DNA of 64,000 nucleotides. It comes from Candidatus Sodalis pierantonius str. SOPE. GTDB taxonomy: Bacteria > Pseudomonadota > Gammaproteobacteria > Enterobacterales > Enterobacteriaceae. The position numbers were made by a program, and so were the translations under genes. Position 1 is the stretch's first letter. Each line of letters opens with the position of its first letter. The notes below the pieces were generated by a model. That model was not told the origin of the DNA, made no database searches, and was given only the letters and a program-made list of their open reading frames with translations. The stretch is from contig NZ_CP006568.1 of assembly GCF_000517405.1 (NCBI RefSeq), forward strand, positions 1,116,001-1,180,000. The letters run 5' to 3'. This document shows positions 47,932-57,152 of the stretch, in pieces.

Positions 47932-48855
47932 ATGCTGCAACCACAGAAGTTTACCCTTGCCCTGCTGCACCCGCGCTATTGGCTCACCTGGTTCGGTTTG
48001 GGCGTGCTCTGGCTGCTGGTGCAGTTGCCGTATCCGCTGCTGCGGCGGTTGGGCGGCCTCCTCGGCCGTATGTCCAAGCCGTTTTTGCAACGTCGGGTGT
48101 GCATTGCCCGGCGCAATCTTGAATTGTGCTTCCCCGATATGGACAGTGAGCGTCTGGAAGACACGGTCAACAATAACTTTACCTCCCTGGGCATGGGCCT
48201 GATGGAAACGGGGATGGCCTGGTTCTGGTCTGATGCGCGCGTCAAACGCTGGTTTGACGTTTCTGGCTTGCAGCACCTGCAACAGGCCAGCCGGCACGGC
48301 AGTGGCGTGATGGTCATCGGCATCCATTTCATGTCGCTGGAGCTCGGCGGGCGGGCGATGGGGCTGTGCCAGCCGATGATGGCCATGTACCGGCCCCATA
48401 ACAATAAGGTGATGGAGTTCATTCAGACCTGGGGCCGTATGCGCTCCAATAAAGCCATGCTGGATAGAAAAGACCTGCGCGGTATGGTCCACGCCTTGAA
48501 GAAGGGCGAAACGGTGTGGTTTGCGCCGGACCAGGACTACGGTCCGCGGGGCAGTATTTTTGCGCCGTTCTTTGCTGTTCCCCAGGCGGCCACCACCCGC
48601 GGCACCTATACGCTGGTCCGGCTGGCGCAGCCGCAACTGGTCCCGGTGGTGCTTATCCGCAAGCAAGATGGGTGCGGCTACCAACTGTTGATTCAGCCGC
48701 AGCTAAGGGACTACCCGCAGGACGATGAAATGGCGGCCACCTGCTATATAAATCGGATTGTGGAGCAGGAGATACTGCGCGCGCCGGATCAATATCTTTG
48801 GCTGCATCGCCGTTTCAAAACCCGGCCGCGTGGCGAGCTGTCGCTGTATGTGTAA
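47932..48855 (+). CDS. lpxP: Kdo2-lipid IVA palmitoleoyltransferase (LpxP)
   Basis: This is a late lipid A acyltransferase of the LpxL/LpxM/LpxP family at the inner membrane. The sequence is closer to LpxP than LpxL: YWLTWFGLGVLWLLVQLPYP, HFMSLELGGRAMGLCQPMMA, RPHNNKVMEF, WFAPDQDYGPRGSIFAPFFA and QYLWLHRRFKTRPRGELSLY. The HX4E-type active site is H-F-M-S-L-E. The length is 307 residues. The start is ATG at 47932 behind AGGAAAA, not the TTG just before. In E. coli LpxP acts at low temperature in place of LpxL; whether lpxL exists elsewhere here cannot be seen. Confidence 0.9.
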   Translation: MLQPQKFTLALLHPRYWLTWFGLGVLWLLVQLPYPLLRRLGGLLGRMSKPFLQRRVCIARRNLELCFPDMDSERLEDTVNNNFTSLGMGLMETGMAWFWSDARVKRWFDVSGLQHLQQASRHGSGVMVIGIHFMSLELGGRAMGLCQPMMAMYRPHNNKVMEFIQTWGRMRSNKAMLDRKDLRGMVHALKKGETVWFAPDQDYGPRGSIFAPFFAVPQAATTRGTYTLVRLAQPQLVPVVLIRKQDGCGYQLLIQPQLRDYPQDDEMAATCYINRIVEQEILRAPDQYLWLHRRFKTRPRGELSLYV

Positions 48856-49186
48856 ACATGCTGCCGGTCCGCCTGATTGCTTTATCTAGAGGGCCATGGG
48901 GGGAGGTATCGCGGTTCCAGAATTATCCGAACACGGCCGGCCTGTGGATAACTGGGGCGATGAAAGAGAACAGGGTTACCGCTAATTTATTTATTAATCT
49001 AATTATTCCTGCTAATGTGTCCTAGTACGTTCTGTCCCCGCTCCTGTTTCTTCAACTTTTCGGCTTTTCTCTCAATTTTTGTTACCAATATTACAAAAAA
49101 TTACTAGTACAGCGGCGGCTTCGTTTGGCTACACTGATGAACTTTAAATGCGCATTACCCTTTTTCGCCAATTTGACAGGTATCTT
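48856..49186. other. Intergenic region between lpxP and ydiY
   Basis: No coding sequence is seen. The stretch from 48990 to 49130 is AT-rich and probably held the promoter of ydiY. Confidence 0.5.
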
Positions 49187-49953
49187 ATGTTACGCAATAA
49201 GCGCTTCCGGGCACTCTCTCTGTTTACCACCCTTGGCATGTCGCTAGCCAGTTTCAACACCTTCGCCGACACCGATATCTTTACCGCACTCGATGATCCT
49301 TCCACCGCCAAAAAAGCTTTGATGGTGATGCTCAGGCAAGCTACAACGCCCAGAGCGGCAATACCCGCAATTCTAATCTGGCCGCCAGCACCACCATGAC
49401 CTGGTTCCAGCAGTCGAATGCCTATAGCCTTTGGGGGGAAGCCGCCAACAACTCGTCCGACGATCAGCGCAGCTCGGAGAAATATCAGGCCGGCGCCCGT
49501 ACCCGCCATAACCTCAGCACGCAAAACTTTCTGTTCGCTCAGGGGAGTTGGTTGAGCGATCGCTATAACGGCTACCGTTCGCGCGATACGCTGGTTGCCG
49601 GCTACAGTCGCCAAGTGCTGACCGGGCCTATCCACACCCTGCGCGTCGAAGCGGGTCCTGGCGTGCGCCATGATGAATACCAGGGCGGCGGCAATTCCAC
49701 CAAAGCGCTGGGTTATGCGGCGGCCTCGTACAGCTACTAGTTGACCGACAACACCAAATTTATTCAGGGGCTGTCGCTGCTCGCCAACGATGACACCACG
49801 GTGAACTCGGAAACCGGGCTGAATGTCGATATCAACGATCATTTTGCGCTGAAAGTCGCTTACAACGTGACCTGGAACCAAAATCTGCCGGATAGCGCGC
49901 CGAAGCATACCGATACGAAAACGTCGGTCTCGCAGGTCTATAAAATGCAGTGA
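49187..49953 (+). pseudogene. ydiY: YdiY-like DUF481 outer-membrane protein, two lesions
   Basis: After correction the protein resembles E. coli YdiY (DUF481, an outer-membrane barrel-like protein of acid response). It has a signal peptide ending SFNTFA, then TDIFTALDDPSTAKK, TTMTWFQQSNAYSLWGEAAN, ERSSEKYQAGARTRHNL-like strands and GFALKVAYNVTWN at the end. One base is missing near 49318 (GCTTTGATGG, where one more T gives AFDGD), and an in-frame TAG at 49738-49740 replaces a residue that is Gln in E. coli. The start is ATG at 49187. All three parts remain highly conserved, so decay is recent. Confidence 0.88.
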
Positions 49954-50407
49954 CTGCTTACCGGCGCTGCCGGGATAAGCGTTACCCGTCGGTCGTGCCC
50001 GATGTTCGATGTAATGTAGGCGCCACGGCGCCTTTTTTTATGCACCATCCACCACCGCATTTCCCGCGCCGCCCATCGTCGCTTTTCAGCTGCTGCCGTT
50101 GCTGCGGCTAAGCACCGTCCATAGCGGTGTTTTCCGAACGCGGAGCAGATTCTTTCAGTGGCCGACTGGCGAACGCGAGATAACGTGCAGAAGGGGCAGC
50201 GCGCGCCGCTTTGGCTGTTCTCGCAAGGGGAAACGGCCTTGGCGTCAGCAGATGCCCCACTCTGTCAGCGTGATCCGCAGGTTAAAATGTTTTTTTAGCA
50301 ATATTTATCACGGATTACTGATCTAATGCTGGACAAAAAGCTTGCCAATTGCTGTACTATTCGACGGCACAGAGTTTGTGTCTATCATTTATTTAAAGGT
50401 AAGTTTG
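49954..50407. other. Intergenic region between ydiY and cspE
   Basis: It contains the terminator at 50018-50039. On the plus strand 50130-50299 reads a possible gene-end remnant (VADWRTRDNVQKGQRAPLWL to a TAG), which I cannot assign. The last 100 bases are AT-rich and contain the cspE promoter and leader. pagP, next to cspE in E. coli, is not present. Confidence 0.45.
50018..50039 (+). terminator. Rho-independent terminator after ydiY
   Basis: AGGCGCC-AC-GGCGCCT is followed by seven T. It lies 65 bases past the ydiY stop and fits its transcript end. Confidence 0.8.
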
Positions 50408-50617
50408 ATGTCTAAGATTAAAGGTAACGTTAAGTGGTTTAATGAGTCCAAAGGATTCGGTTTCATTACGCCTGAAGATGGCAGCAAAGATGTGTTCGTA
50501 CACTTCTCCGCCATCCAGAGCAACGGTTTCAAAACCCTGGCTGAAGGTCAGCGCGTAGAGTTTGAAATCACCAATGGCGCCAAAGGCCCTTCGGCTGCTG
50601 ACGTTACTGCTATTTAA
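50408..50617 (+). CDS. cspE: Cold-shock-like RNA chaperone CspE
   Basis: The 69-residue cold-shock-domain protein is nearly identical to E. coli CspE. RNP1 (KGFGFITP) and RNP2 (VFVHFSAI) are both present. It melts RNA secondary structure and acts as a transcription antiterminator. The start ATG at 50408 follows AAAGGT with a 7-base spacer; the longer frame is not used. It lies next to crcB in convergent orientation, as in E. coli. Confidence 0.96.
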   Translation: MSKIKGNVKWFNESKGFGFITPEDGSKDVFVHFSAIQSNGFKTLAEGQRVEFEITNGAKGPSAADVTAI

Positions 50618-50632
50618 TTAGCCAGTTTCTTG

Positions 50633-50661
50633 AAAAACCCGCCCTGGTGCGGGTTTTTTTT
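50633..50661 (+). terminator. Rho-independent terminator of cspE
   Basis: ACCCGC-CCTGGT-GCGGGT is followed by eight T, starting 20 bases after the cspE stop. The A run before the stem makes it usable in both directions, but the crcB stop lies beyond it. Confidence 0.88.
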
Positions 50662-50737
50662 CGCCTTGCTTTCAGCGTAGCGTAGGGGATCACGGCGTGC
50701 GGACATGGCCGGCAAAGCCCTGCGGCGGGCCGCCGAG

Positions 50738-51121
50738 TTAAATCGGCAGCGGTGGCGGCGGCCAGTTTACCACGCCCATCGCCACCGCCGTCATCAGCAG
50801 CGAGCCGAGCAGGTTGAGCAAGATATTCCCCGCGGCCCAAAAGATCTGCCCGCCGGCCAACAGCGCCACTACTTCGGCGGAAAAGGTGGTTAAGCCCCCG
50901 CAGAAACCGGTGGTCAGCAGCAACTTCCAGGCCGGATCCAACTGCGGCATCCGGGGGAAGAGCGCAAGCGCCAGACCAATGATGAACGCGCCGACAAGAT
51001 TGACGAGCAGTGCGCCGGTGGGGAAGGGCAAACCCGAGTGGGTTAATTTGACGCTAACATACCAGCGCAGAACACTACCGATACCGCCGCCGATGAAGAC
51101 GGCCGAAAATAAGGCAAACAT
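50738..51121 (-). CDS. crcB: Fluoride channel CrcB (FluC)
   Basis: The 127-residue four-helix membrane protein forms a dual-topology fluoride channel. Characteristic motifs are GGGIGSVLRW in helix 1, PTGALLVNLVGAFIIG in helix 2 and GFCGGLTTFSAEVV in helix 3 (the TTFS fluoride track). A fluoride riboswitch is visible in its leader, which supports the function strongly. The gene is intact. Confidence 0.94.
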   Translation of the reverse strand: MFALFSAVFIGGGIGSVLRWYVSVKLTHSGLPFPTGALLVNLVGAFIIGLALALFPRMPQLDPAWKLLLTTGFCGGLTTFSAEVVALLAGGQIFWAAGNILLNLLGSLLMTAVAMGVVNWPPPPLPI

Positions 51122-51186
51122 AGCAACCTTTCACAATGAGAGTGGGTTAAAACCCGGAAAGGAAAACGTGACGCCACGTTCCCCAA

Positions 51187-51253
51187 TACCTGCGGGCGAA
51201 CGTAGACATCATCAGCCAGAACGGCGGTTATTAAGGAGGAATGTCATCTCCTG
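51187..51253 (-). promoter_or_regulatory. Fluoride riboswitch (crcB motif)
   Basis: On the minus strand the leader of crcB reads AGGAGATGACATTCCTCC, then TTAATAACCGCC and CTGATGATGTCTAC. These are the conserved parts of the crcB motif: the P1 stem GGAG...CTCC with GATG-CATTC, the AACCGC pseudoknot strand and the CTGATGA-GCCTAC-like closing part (here GTCTAC). It is followed by a GCGGGCG-containing arm and by the crcB start about 65 bases later. It turns crcB on when fluoride binds (family knowledge). Confidence 0.85.
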
Positions 51254-51432
51254 AAGGGTCAGTATAACAGAATACGCGGCGGGGAAAAGCGGTTGACGGG
51301 GGGAGGCAACAGGCGTAACGGGTGGCAATCTGTTACACATATCGCTTGTATTGCAGCCGCATTAGCGGTAAAAAACAGGTAATATTCATTCACTGCTGAA
51401 GTTATCAGCCAGCGTTAACCCGGAAGGTGGTT

Positions 51433-51633
51433 ATGGAAGGTTTAAGCATTACCAAATTGTTAGTCGTCGGCGCCCTGATCGTGTTGTTGTTCGGCACTAA
51501 AAAGCTGCGCTCGCTGGGCGGCGACCTGGGTGCGGCCATTAAAGGCTTCAAGAAGTCCATGAACGATGATTCGGCGCCGGCGCAGCAGACGCAGGCTGAT
51601 GATGCAGCGCGTATCGCAGACCGCAAAGAATAA
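51433..51633 (+). CDS. tatE: Sec-independent translocase subunit TatE
   Basis: The 66-residue TatA/E-family protein has one N-terminal membrane helix ([20 protein letters not shown]), the hinge and an amphipathic helix with [20 protein letters not shown]. It is close to E. coli TatE. It contributes to the Tat pore for folded proteins and is a paralogue of TatA. The start at 51433 (MEGLSITK) follows GGAAGGTGG. It lies between crcB and lipA, as in E. coli. Confidence 0.93.
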   Translation: MEGLSITKLLVVGALIVLLFGTKKLRSLGGDLGAAIKGFKKSMNDDSAPAQQTQADDAARIADRKE

Positions 51634-51650
51634 GTCTTCGCGGCAAAGAA

Positions 51651-51682
51651 GGGGGGTCGCCGGTGGCGCCCGCCCTTTTTTT
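51651..51682 (+). terminator. Rho-independent terminator of tatE
   Basis: A GC-rich stem (GGGGGGTCGCC / GGTGGCGCCCGCCC, imperfect) is followed by eight T, 18 bases after the tatE stop and just before the lipA stop on the other strand. Confidence 0.75.
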
Positions 51683-51700
51683 TGCCCGCGCGCCGGCGTT

Positions 51701-52666
51701 TTATTTGACTTCGATGCCTTTGGCCTGCAAATCCGCGTGGTAGGACGAGCGCACGAAGGGCCCGCAGGCGGCATGGGTAAAGCCCATCGCCAGCGCTTCT
51801 TGTTTTATCTCGTCAAATTCCTGCGGGCTTACATAGCGTTTAACCGGCAAATGATGGCGGCTGGGCTGCGAATATTGGCCGAGCGTAAGCATCGTGACAC
51901 CGTGACGGCGTAGATCGCGCATCACCTCAATAATTTCAGCGTTGGTTTCACCCAGTCCGACCATCAGGCCAGATTTGGTCGGCAGATGCGGGTTCGCGGC
52001 CTTGAAATTCTCCAGCAGCTTGAGCGACCAGTGATAGTCGGCGCCGGGGCGCACCTGGCGATACAGACGCGGCACGTTTTCCAGATTGTGGTTAAAAACA
52101 TCGGGCGGCGCGGCATTGATGATATCCAGCGCGCGATCCATACGGCCGCGGAAGTCGGGCACCAGCGTCTCGATGCGGATGCTGGGATTTTTGGCGCGGA
52201 TGGCGCTAATACAATCGGCAAAATGCTGGGCGCCGCCGTCGCGCAGATCGTCACGATCGACGGAAGTTACCACCACGTAGCGCAGCCCCATATCGGCGAT
52301 GGTTTGCGCCAGTTTTTCCGGCTCGTTGGCATCCGGGGTGACGGGGCGGCCGTGCGCAACATCGCAGAATGGGCAACGCCGGGTACAGATAGCTCCCAGG
52401 ATCATAAAAGTCGCGGTGCCGTGGTTGAAACACTCCGCCAGGTTCGGGCAGGACGCTTCCTCGCACACCGAGTGCAGGCCGTTTTTACGCATCGCGGCCT
52501 TGATGCCCTGAATGCGACTCGAGTCGGCGGGCAGTTTAATTTTCATCCAGGAGGGCTTGCGCAAGATTTCCTGACGTTCCACCGCGACGGTTTTGATGGG
52601 AATTAACGCCATTTTGTCAGCGTCACGGTATTTAACGCCGCGTTCCATCTGTATCGGTTTACTCAT
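51701..52666 (-). CDS. lipA: Lipoyl synthase
   Basis: LipA inserts two sulfur atoms into octanoyl groups on lipoyl domains. The 321-residue protein equals E. coli in length and carries both iron-sulfur cluster motifs: auxiliary C68-x4-C73-x5-C79 ([12 protein letters not shown]) and radical-SAM C94-x3-C98-x2-C101 (CTRRCPFC). The C-terminal RSSYHA Ser is also present. lipB, which supplies the octanoyl substrate, lies upstream on the same strand. The regulator gene ybeF, which separates them in E. coli, is absent (only 178 bases lie between). Confidence 0.97.
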   Translation of the reverse strand: MSKPIQMERGVKYRDADKMALIPIKTVAVERQEILRKPSWMKIKLPADSSRIQGIKAAMRKNGLHSVCEEASCPNLAECFNHGTATFMILGAICTRRCPFCDVAHGRPVTPDANEPEKLAQTIADMGLRYVVVTSVDRDDLRDGGAQHFADCISAIRAKNPSIRIETLVPDFRGRMDRALDIINAAPPDVFNHNLENVPRLYRQVRPGADYHWSLKLLENFKAANPHLPTKSGLMVGLGETNAEIIEVMRDLRRHGVTMLTLGQYSQPSRHHLPVKRYVSPQEFDEIKQEALAMGFTHAACGPFVRSSYHADLQAKGIEVK

Positions 52667-52844
52667 AATGGTGCAGGTTCAGTCCCGAAGTCGACAGCCT
52701 GAAGAGTAGGTAAATCAGTCTGTTACGTGAATATTAAACGAGTATCAAAAAAATTTTAAAAATTATAACATGTTGTTCACATCGGGTGAATGCAAAACGT
52801 GGCCTGATGGGCCAATGCGCTTCTGCAGGACATCGCGCCGCGGT

Positions 52845-53504
52845 TCAAGCGCCGTAGTGCGCCGCATCCCACCCCTGTATTTCGCCGGCCGTAGCGTCCA
52901 ACAGCCGCAGGCATTCTGCGAGGAGCACCGGCGCCACATCGTTCATGCCGGTGCCGGGGGACAGATCGCTCACCTGTGTCATGCGTAGACCGGCATAGCC
53001 GCAGGGGTTGATACGCAGAAAAGGCGAGAGATCCATGGCCACGTTCAACGCGAGTCCGTGGAAGGAGCAGCCTTTGCGGATACGTAAACCGAGCGAACAG
53101 ATTTTATCGGCGCCGACGTAGACGCCCGGCGCGTCGGCGTGGGCGTGGGCGGAAATAGCGAAGCACGCCAGGGTGGCGATGACCGTTTGCTCCAGCAGGG
53201 TAACCAGATCGCGCACCCCAAGCCGGCGGCGGCGCAGGTCCAGAAGGACATACATCACCTGTTGTCCTGGACCGTGGAAGGTCACCTGACCCCCGCGATC
53301 GCTTTGGATGACCGGGATAGCGCCCGGCTGCAACAGATGCTCAGCCTTACCGGCCTGGCCTTGGGTAAAGACCTGCGGATGCTGCACCAGCCAGATCTCA
53401 TCGGAGCTGGCGGCGTTGCGCTCATCGGTGAAGCGGTGCATCGCCCGCGACACCCGCTCATAAGGCTGCAGACCCAACTGGCGGATAACCAGGTTCTCTG
53501 ACAC
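52845..53504 (-). CDS. lipB: Octanoyltransferase
   Basis: LipB moves octanoyl from acyl carrier protein to lipoyl domains. The 219-residue protein carries [20 protein letters not shown], the [20 protein letters not shown] signature, [20 protein letters not shown] and the active-site Cys in [15 protein letters not shown] with the preceding Lys (ADKICSLG). The start is GTG at 53504. It is transcribed with ybeD and dacA upstream and lipA downstream. Confidence 0.96.
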   Translation of the reverse strand: MSENLVIRQLGLQPYERVSRAMHRFTDERNAASSDEIWLVQHPQVFTQGQAGKAEHLLQPGAIPVIQSDRGGQVTFHGPGQQVMYVLLDLRRRRLGVRDLVTLLEQTVIATLACFAISAHAHADAPGVYVGADKICSLGLRIRKGCSFHGLALNVAMDLSPFLRINPCGYAGLRMTQVSDLSPGTGMNDVAPVLLAECLRLLDATAGEIQGWDAAHYGA

Positions 53505-53518
53505 GATGATCCCCCGGC

Positions 53519-53782
53519 TTACAGCACCATACGTACGATGTCTATTTTACCCAGCTCTTCGTACAGCGTTTCTACCTGTTCGATATGGGTGGCGGTAATG
53601 GTAATGGAAACGGAGTGGTAATTGCCTTTGCTGCTGGGTTTAACCTGCGGCGAATAGTCGCCCGGCGCGTGGCGCTGCACCACTTCCACCACCTGATCCA
53701 CCAATTCCGGCTGGGCGCTACCCATCACTTTATAGGTAAACGGGCAGGGGAATTCGAGCAATTCATTCAGTTTGGTTTTCAT
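53519..53782 (-). CDS. ybeD: Conserved protein YbeD (DUF493)
   Basis: The 87-residue protein, nearly identical to E. coli YbeD, is an alpha-beta protein of the ACT-like ferredoxin fold with unknown function. The start at 53782 ([11 protein letters not shown]) follows GGGAGT; the longer frame is not supported. It lies between dacA and lipB, as in E. coli, and is probably cotranscribed with them. Confidence 0.95.
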   Translation of the reverse strand: MKTKLNELLEFPCPFTYKVMGSAQPELVDQVVEVVQRHAPGDYSPQVKPSSKGNYHSVSITITATHIEQVETLYEELGKIDIVRMVL

Positions 53783-53911
53783 AAGGACTCCCGGTGACCG
53801 GCATGGATATACCGCAGCGGCGGCAGGCGCCGGCGCTCCCGCCGCTGCGGGGGCAGATGGAATAGGGTTATTATAGGGGCGCGGATCCGTCCCTGACAAG
53901 GGATGAACGGA

Positions 53912-55123
53912 TTAACCGAACCAATGGTGGAACATGAACTTGACATAATCGACCATGCGGCTGAAGAAATTGCCTTCTTTCACTTCATTAAGCACCACTA
54001 GCGGGCGTTGTTCGATGGTTTTACCGTCCAGTTGGAAATTGATGGTACCGACGCGCTGATTTTTCGCCAGCGGCGCGTGTAATTCCTGATTATCCAGCAC
54101 ATAGCTGGCTTTGAGATCCTTCATCCGGCCGCGCGGGATAGTCAGATACGCATCGCTGTCCACCCCCAGCTTCACGCTGTCGCTATCGCCAAACCACACC
54201 GGCTCGGCGGCGAATTCTTTGCCGGCCTTCAGCGGCGCCACGGTTTCAAAAAAGCGAAAACCCCAGGTCAGCAGCTTGCGGCTTTCGTTTTCACGGCCTT
54301 TCATGGAATGTCCGCCGAGTACCGCGGAAATAAGGCGCATCTGGCCTTCGGTCGCCGAGGCGACCAAATTGTAACCCGCGGATTCGGTATGGCCGGTTTT
54401 GATGCCGTCGACGTTCAGATTGCTGTCCCACAGCAGGCCGTTGCGGTTCATCTGACGAATGTTGTTAAAGGTAAATTCTTTTTCTTTATAGGTGGCGTAT
54501 TCGTCCGGCACGTCGTGGATCAGCGCTTTACCGATCATGGCCATATCCCGGGCGGAGCTGAACTGTCCGGGCGCATCCAGACCGTGGACGGTTTCAAAAT
54601 GGGTATTTTGCAGCCCCAGCGCGCTGACATAATTATTCATCAGCCCCACGAACGCATCCTGACTGCCGGCGACGTAGTCCGCCATCGCTACGCAGGCGTC
54701 ATTGCCCGACTGGAGAATAATGCCGCGGTTGAGCTGCGACACCGGTACCCGATCGCCCGGTTTCAGGAACATCAGCGAGGAGCCTTTGAACACGGGATTG
54801 CCGGTGGCCCAGGCGTCTTTGTTTACCGTAACCACATCATTCGGGGTAATTTTGCCGGCTTTGATGGCTTGGCCGATGACATAACTGGTCATCATTTTGG
54901 TCAGGCTGGCGGGGTCGCGGCGCGCGTCAGCATTCATCTCCGCCAGCACTTTACCGGAATTGTAATCGATGAGGATGTAGGATTCGGCGTCGATTTGCGG
55001 CACGCCCGGAATCATGGTCTTCAGATTGACATCGTCGGCAAAGCTTGCGGAAACAACGCCCATGACCAAAACGGTACTCAAGGCTAACCGACTGAATAAG
55101 CGGGGTGTAGTTACATTCTTCAT
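53912..55123 (-). CDS. dacA: D-alanyl-D-alanine carboxypeptidase, penicillin-binding protein 5
   Basis: DacA removes the terminal D-Ala from peptidoglycan side chains and sets cell shape. The 403-residue protein has a signal peptide ending ASFA, catalytic motifs S73-LTK76, S139-GN and K242-TG, the C-terminal PBP5 beta domain and the amphipathic membrane anchor at the end ([18 protein letters not shown]). It is intact and the same length as in E. coli. Confidence 0.97.
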   Translation of the reverse strand: MKNVTTPRLFSRLALSTVLVMGVVSASFADDVNLKTMIPGVPQIDAESYILIDYNSGKVLAEMNADARRDPASLTKMMTSYVIGQAIKAGKITPNDVVTVNKDAWATGNPVFKGSSLMFLKPGDRVPVSQLNRGIILQSGNDACVAMADYVAGSQDAFVGLMNNYVSALGLQNTHFETVHGLDAPGQFSSARDMAMIGKALIHDVPDEYATYKEKEFTFNNIRQMNRNGLLWDSNLNVDGIKTGHTESAGYNLVASATEGQMRLISAVLGGHSMKGRENESRKLLTWGFRFFETVAPLKAGKEFAAEPVWFGDSDSVKLGVDSDAYLTIPRGRMKDLKASYVLDNQELHAPLAKNQRVGTINFQLDGKTIEQRPLVVLNEVKEGNFFSRMVDYVKFMFHHWFG

Positions 55124-55397
55124 GTCAGGATAACGGCATCCGTGGGGGTAAGTTAAAATCGTGCCACACTATACCAGATGTCAAAAATGGCGGCATCAGG
55201 CAAAACGGCACCGCGTGCGGCTGAGGCAAATAATTTTGTTTCAGGGGTTTACACGGTGCATCGACTTATTGACAAACGGCCGGCGGCCCGGTCAGATCGC
55301 GCTGGCCGGGAACAGGCAGACGGCGCCGGTCGGAAGCGGTAGACGGTGGTCGGGAACGGTCAGGCGGCGTCGGTTGTGGCATTATCGATCGCGGCGG

Positions 55398-56024
55398 CTA
55401 TTGCGCCGTGATAAAGGCCTGTTGCTGGGCTTCGCTTTGCAATCGCTGCACCAGCGCCAGCGCCTGCTGACGACTCTGGAACGGGCCTAATTGCACGCGG
55501 AATAAATTGCCGTTGGCCGAGACTCTACCCGGCACGCTGAAGCGATTACTGAGGTTTTTTTGCCAATTGGCGGCGGCGCGGGTCAGATCGATGATGCGTC
55601 CCGGCGTGTAAGGGCCGCGGTCGTTAACGCGCACCACCAGTTGGCGGCCGTTGCTCAGGTTGGTCACCCGCACGTAGCTGGGCAGCGGTAGCGTCGGATG
55701 GGCGGCAGCCAGCGCGTAGGCGTCGAATGGCTTGCCGCTGGCGGTGCGGGAATTGCCGCTGCTTTCGCTGTCGTACCAGGCGGCAAGGCCCGTTTGGCTA
55801 AAATTTAGCGGGTTTTTAACGATGCTGTAGCGCTTGCCATTGGCCTCGTAATCCTGCATGTTGTCCGGATTATAAGGCTCATAACGTGGTTCAGCGCCGC
55901 TGATTTCAACAACGGGCCCGGTGTAGGCCGGCTAGGCCGGCGCCGAGGGTTGGGTCTCCTGCTGGGTGGTACAGGCGCTGAGCGCTAATCCCATCATGCC
56001 GATAACACACCAAAGCTTTCGCAT
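55398..56024 (-). pseudogene. rlpA: RlpA septal lytic transglycosylase, amber plus internal deletion
   Basis: RlpA is an outer-membrane lipoprotein with a double-psi beta-barrel and a SPOR domain that cuts or binds denuded glycans. The start is ATG at 56022-56024 (MRKLWCVIGMMGLALSAC, lipobox Cys18). An in-frame TAG at 55932-55934 follows 30 codons. The frame then continues with the barrel (RTASGKPFDAYALAAAHPTL; VVRVNDRGPYTPGRIIDLTR) and joins directly to the second half of the SPOR domain (VPGRVSANGNLFRVQLGPFQ). The linker and first half of SPOR are deleted: about 208 codons remain compared with 362 in E. coli. It is very probably non-functional. Confidence 0.88.
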
Positions 56025-56033
56025 TGCTCACCT

Positions 56034-57146
56034 CTATAAACTTTTAGACAACATTTTTCGATGCGTATGTATCGACATGACGATACCAAACCCCGCCATT
56101 AGCACGATCAGCGCCGAGCCGCCGTAGCTCACCAGCGGCAGCGGCACGCCAACCACCGGTAAGATACCACTAACCATACCGATATTCACGAACACATAAA
56201 CGAACAAAATCAGCATTAAACCGCCGGCCATGACCCGCCCGAAAGTGTTCTGCGCCCGCGCCGCGATGACCAGACCGCGCATGATGACCCCCAGGTAAAG
56301 GGCCAGCAGCACCAGGACGCCGATAAGTCCCAGCTCCTCCCCCAGCACCGCGAAAATAAAGTCGGTGTGGCGCTCGGGCAAGAACTCCAGCTGCGACTGG
56401 GTGCCGTGCAGCCAGCCTTTGCCGGACAGGCCACCGGAGCCGATGGCGATTTTCGACTGGATGATATGGTAGCCGGCGCCGAGGGGGTCGGTTTCAGGAT
56501 CCAGCAGCATCATGACCCGGTCGCGCTGGTAATCATGCATCAAAAAGAACCACAGCACGGGGATAAACGCCGCCACCAGCAGCGCCGCCACGGCGATCAG
56601 TTTCCAGCTCAACCCGGACAAAAACAGCACGAACAGGCCCGACGCGGCGATAAGGATGGCGGTGCCCAGATCGGGCTGCGCCGCCACCAGCAGCGTGGGC
56701 ACGAAAATTAGCACCAGCGCGATAGCGGTATTTTTCAGCGACGGCGGGCAGCTGTCGCGGTTGATAAAGCGCGCAACCATGAGCGGTACGGCGATTTTGG
56801 CGATTTCCGACGGTTGAAAGCGGATAAAACCCAGATCCAGCCAGCGCTGCGCGCCTTTACTGATTTGCCCGAAGGCATCCACCAGCACCAGCAGAAACAC
56901 ACAGAAAATATACAGATAGGGCGCCCAGGCCTCATAGACGCGGGGCGGCACCTGCGCCATCACCAGCATCACCAGCAGGCCCATAACAATCTGGGCAATC
57001 TTACGTTCCATCATGCCCACATCTTGGCCGCTGGCGCTCCACACCACCAGGGCGCTGTAGACCAGCAGCAGAGTGACGAAAAACAGCAGCATTACGTCAA
57101 TGTGCAGCTTGTTCCACAGGGAGGTTTGTTGCGGATTATCAGTCAT
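56034..57146 (-). CDS. mrdB: Peptidoglycan glycosyltransferase RodA
   Basis: This SEDS-family polymerase, with ten membrane helices, works with PBP2 in the elongasome. The 370-residue length equals E. coli. The conserved catalytic region is in [20 protein letters not shown], and the C terminus carries [25 protein letters not shown]. The gene is intact. It follows mrdA by 6 bases on the same strand. Confidence 0.97.
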   Translation of the reverse strand: MTDNPQQTSLWNKLHIDVMLLFFVTLLLVYSALVVWSASGQDVGMMERKIAQIVMGLLVMLVMAQVPPRVYEAWAPYLYIFCVFLLVLVDAFGQISKGAQRWLDLGFIRFQPSEIAKIAVPLMVARFINRDSCPPSLKNTAIALVLIFVPTLLVAAQPDLGTAILIAASGLFVLFLSGLSWKLIAVAALLVAAFIPVLWFFLMHDYQRDRVMMLLDPETDPLGAGYHIIQSKIAIGSGGLSGKGWLHGTQSQLEFLPERHTDFIFAVLGEELGLIGVLVLLALYLGVIMRGLVIAARAQNTFGRVMAGGLMLILFVYVFVNIGMVSGILPVVGVPLPLVSYGGSALIVLMAGFGIVMSIHTHRKMLSKSL

Positions 57147-57152
57147 GATCGG

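Noticed and set aside
54308..55087. A 259-codon frame opposite dacA
   Set aside because: Shadow of dacA; no ribosome-binding site or conserved motif.
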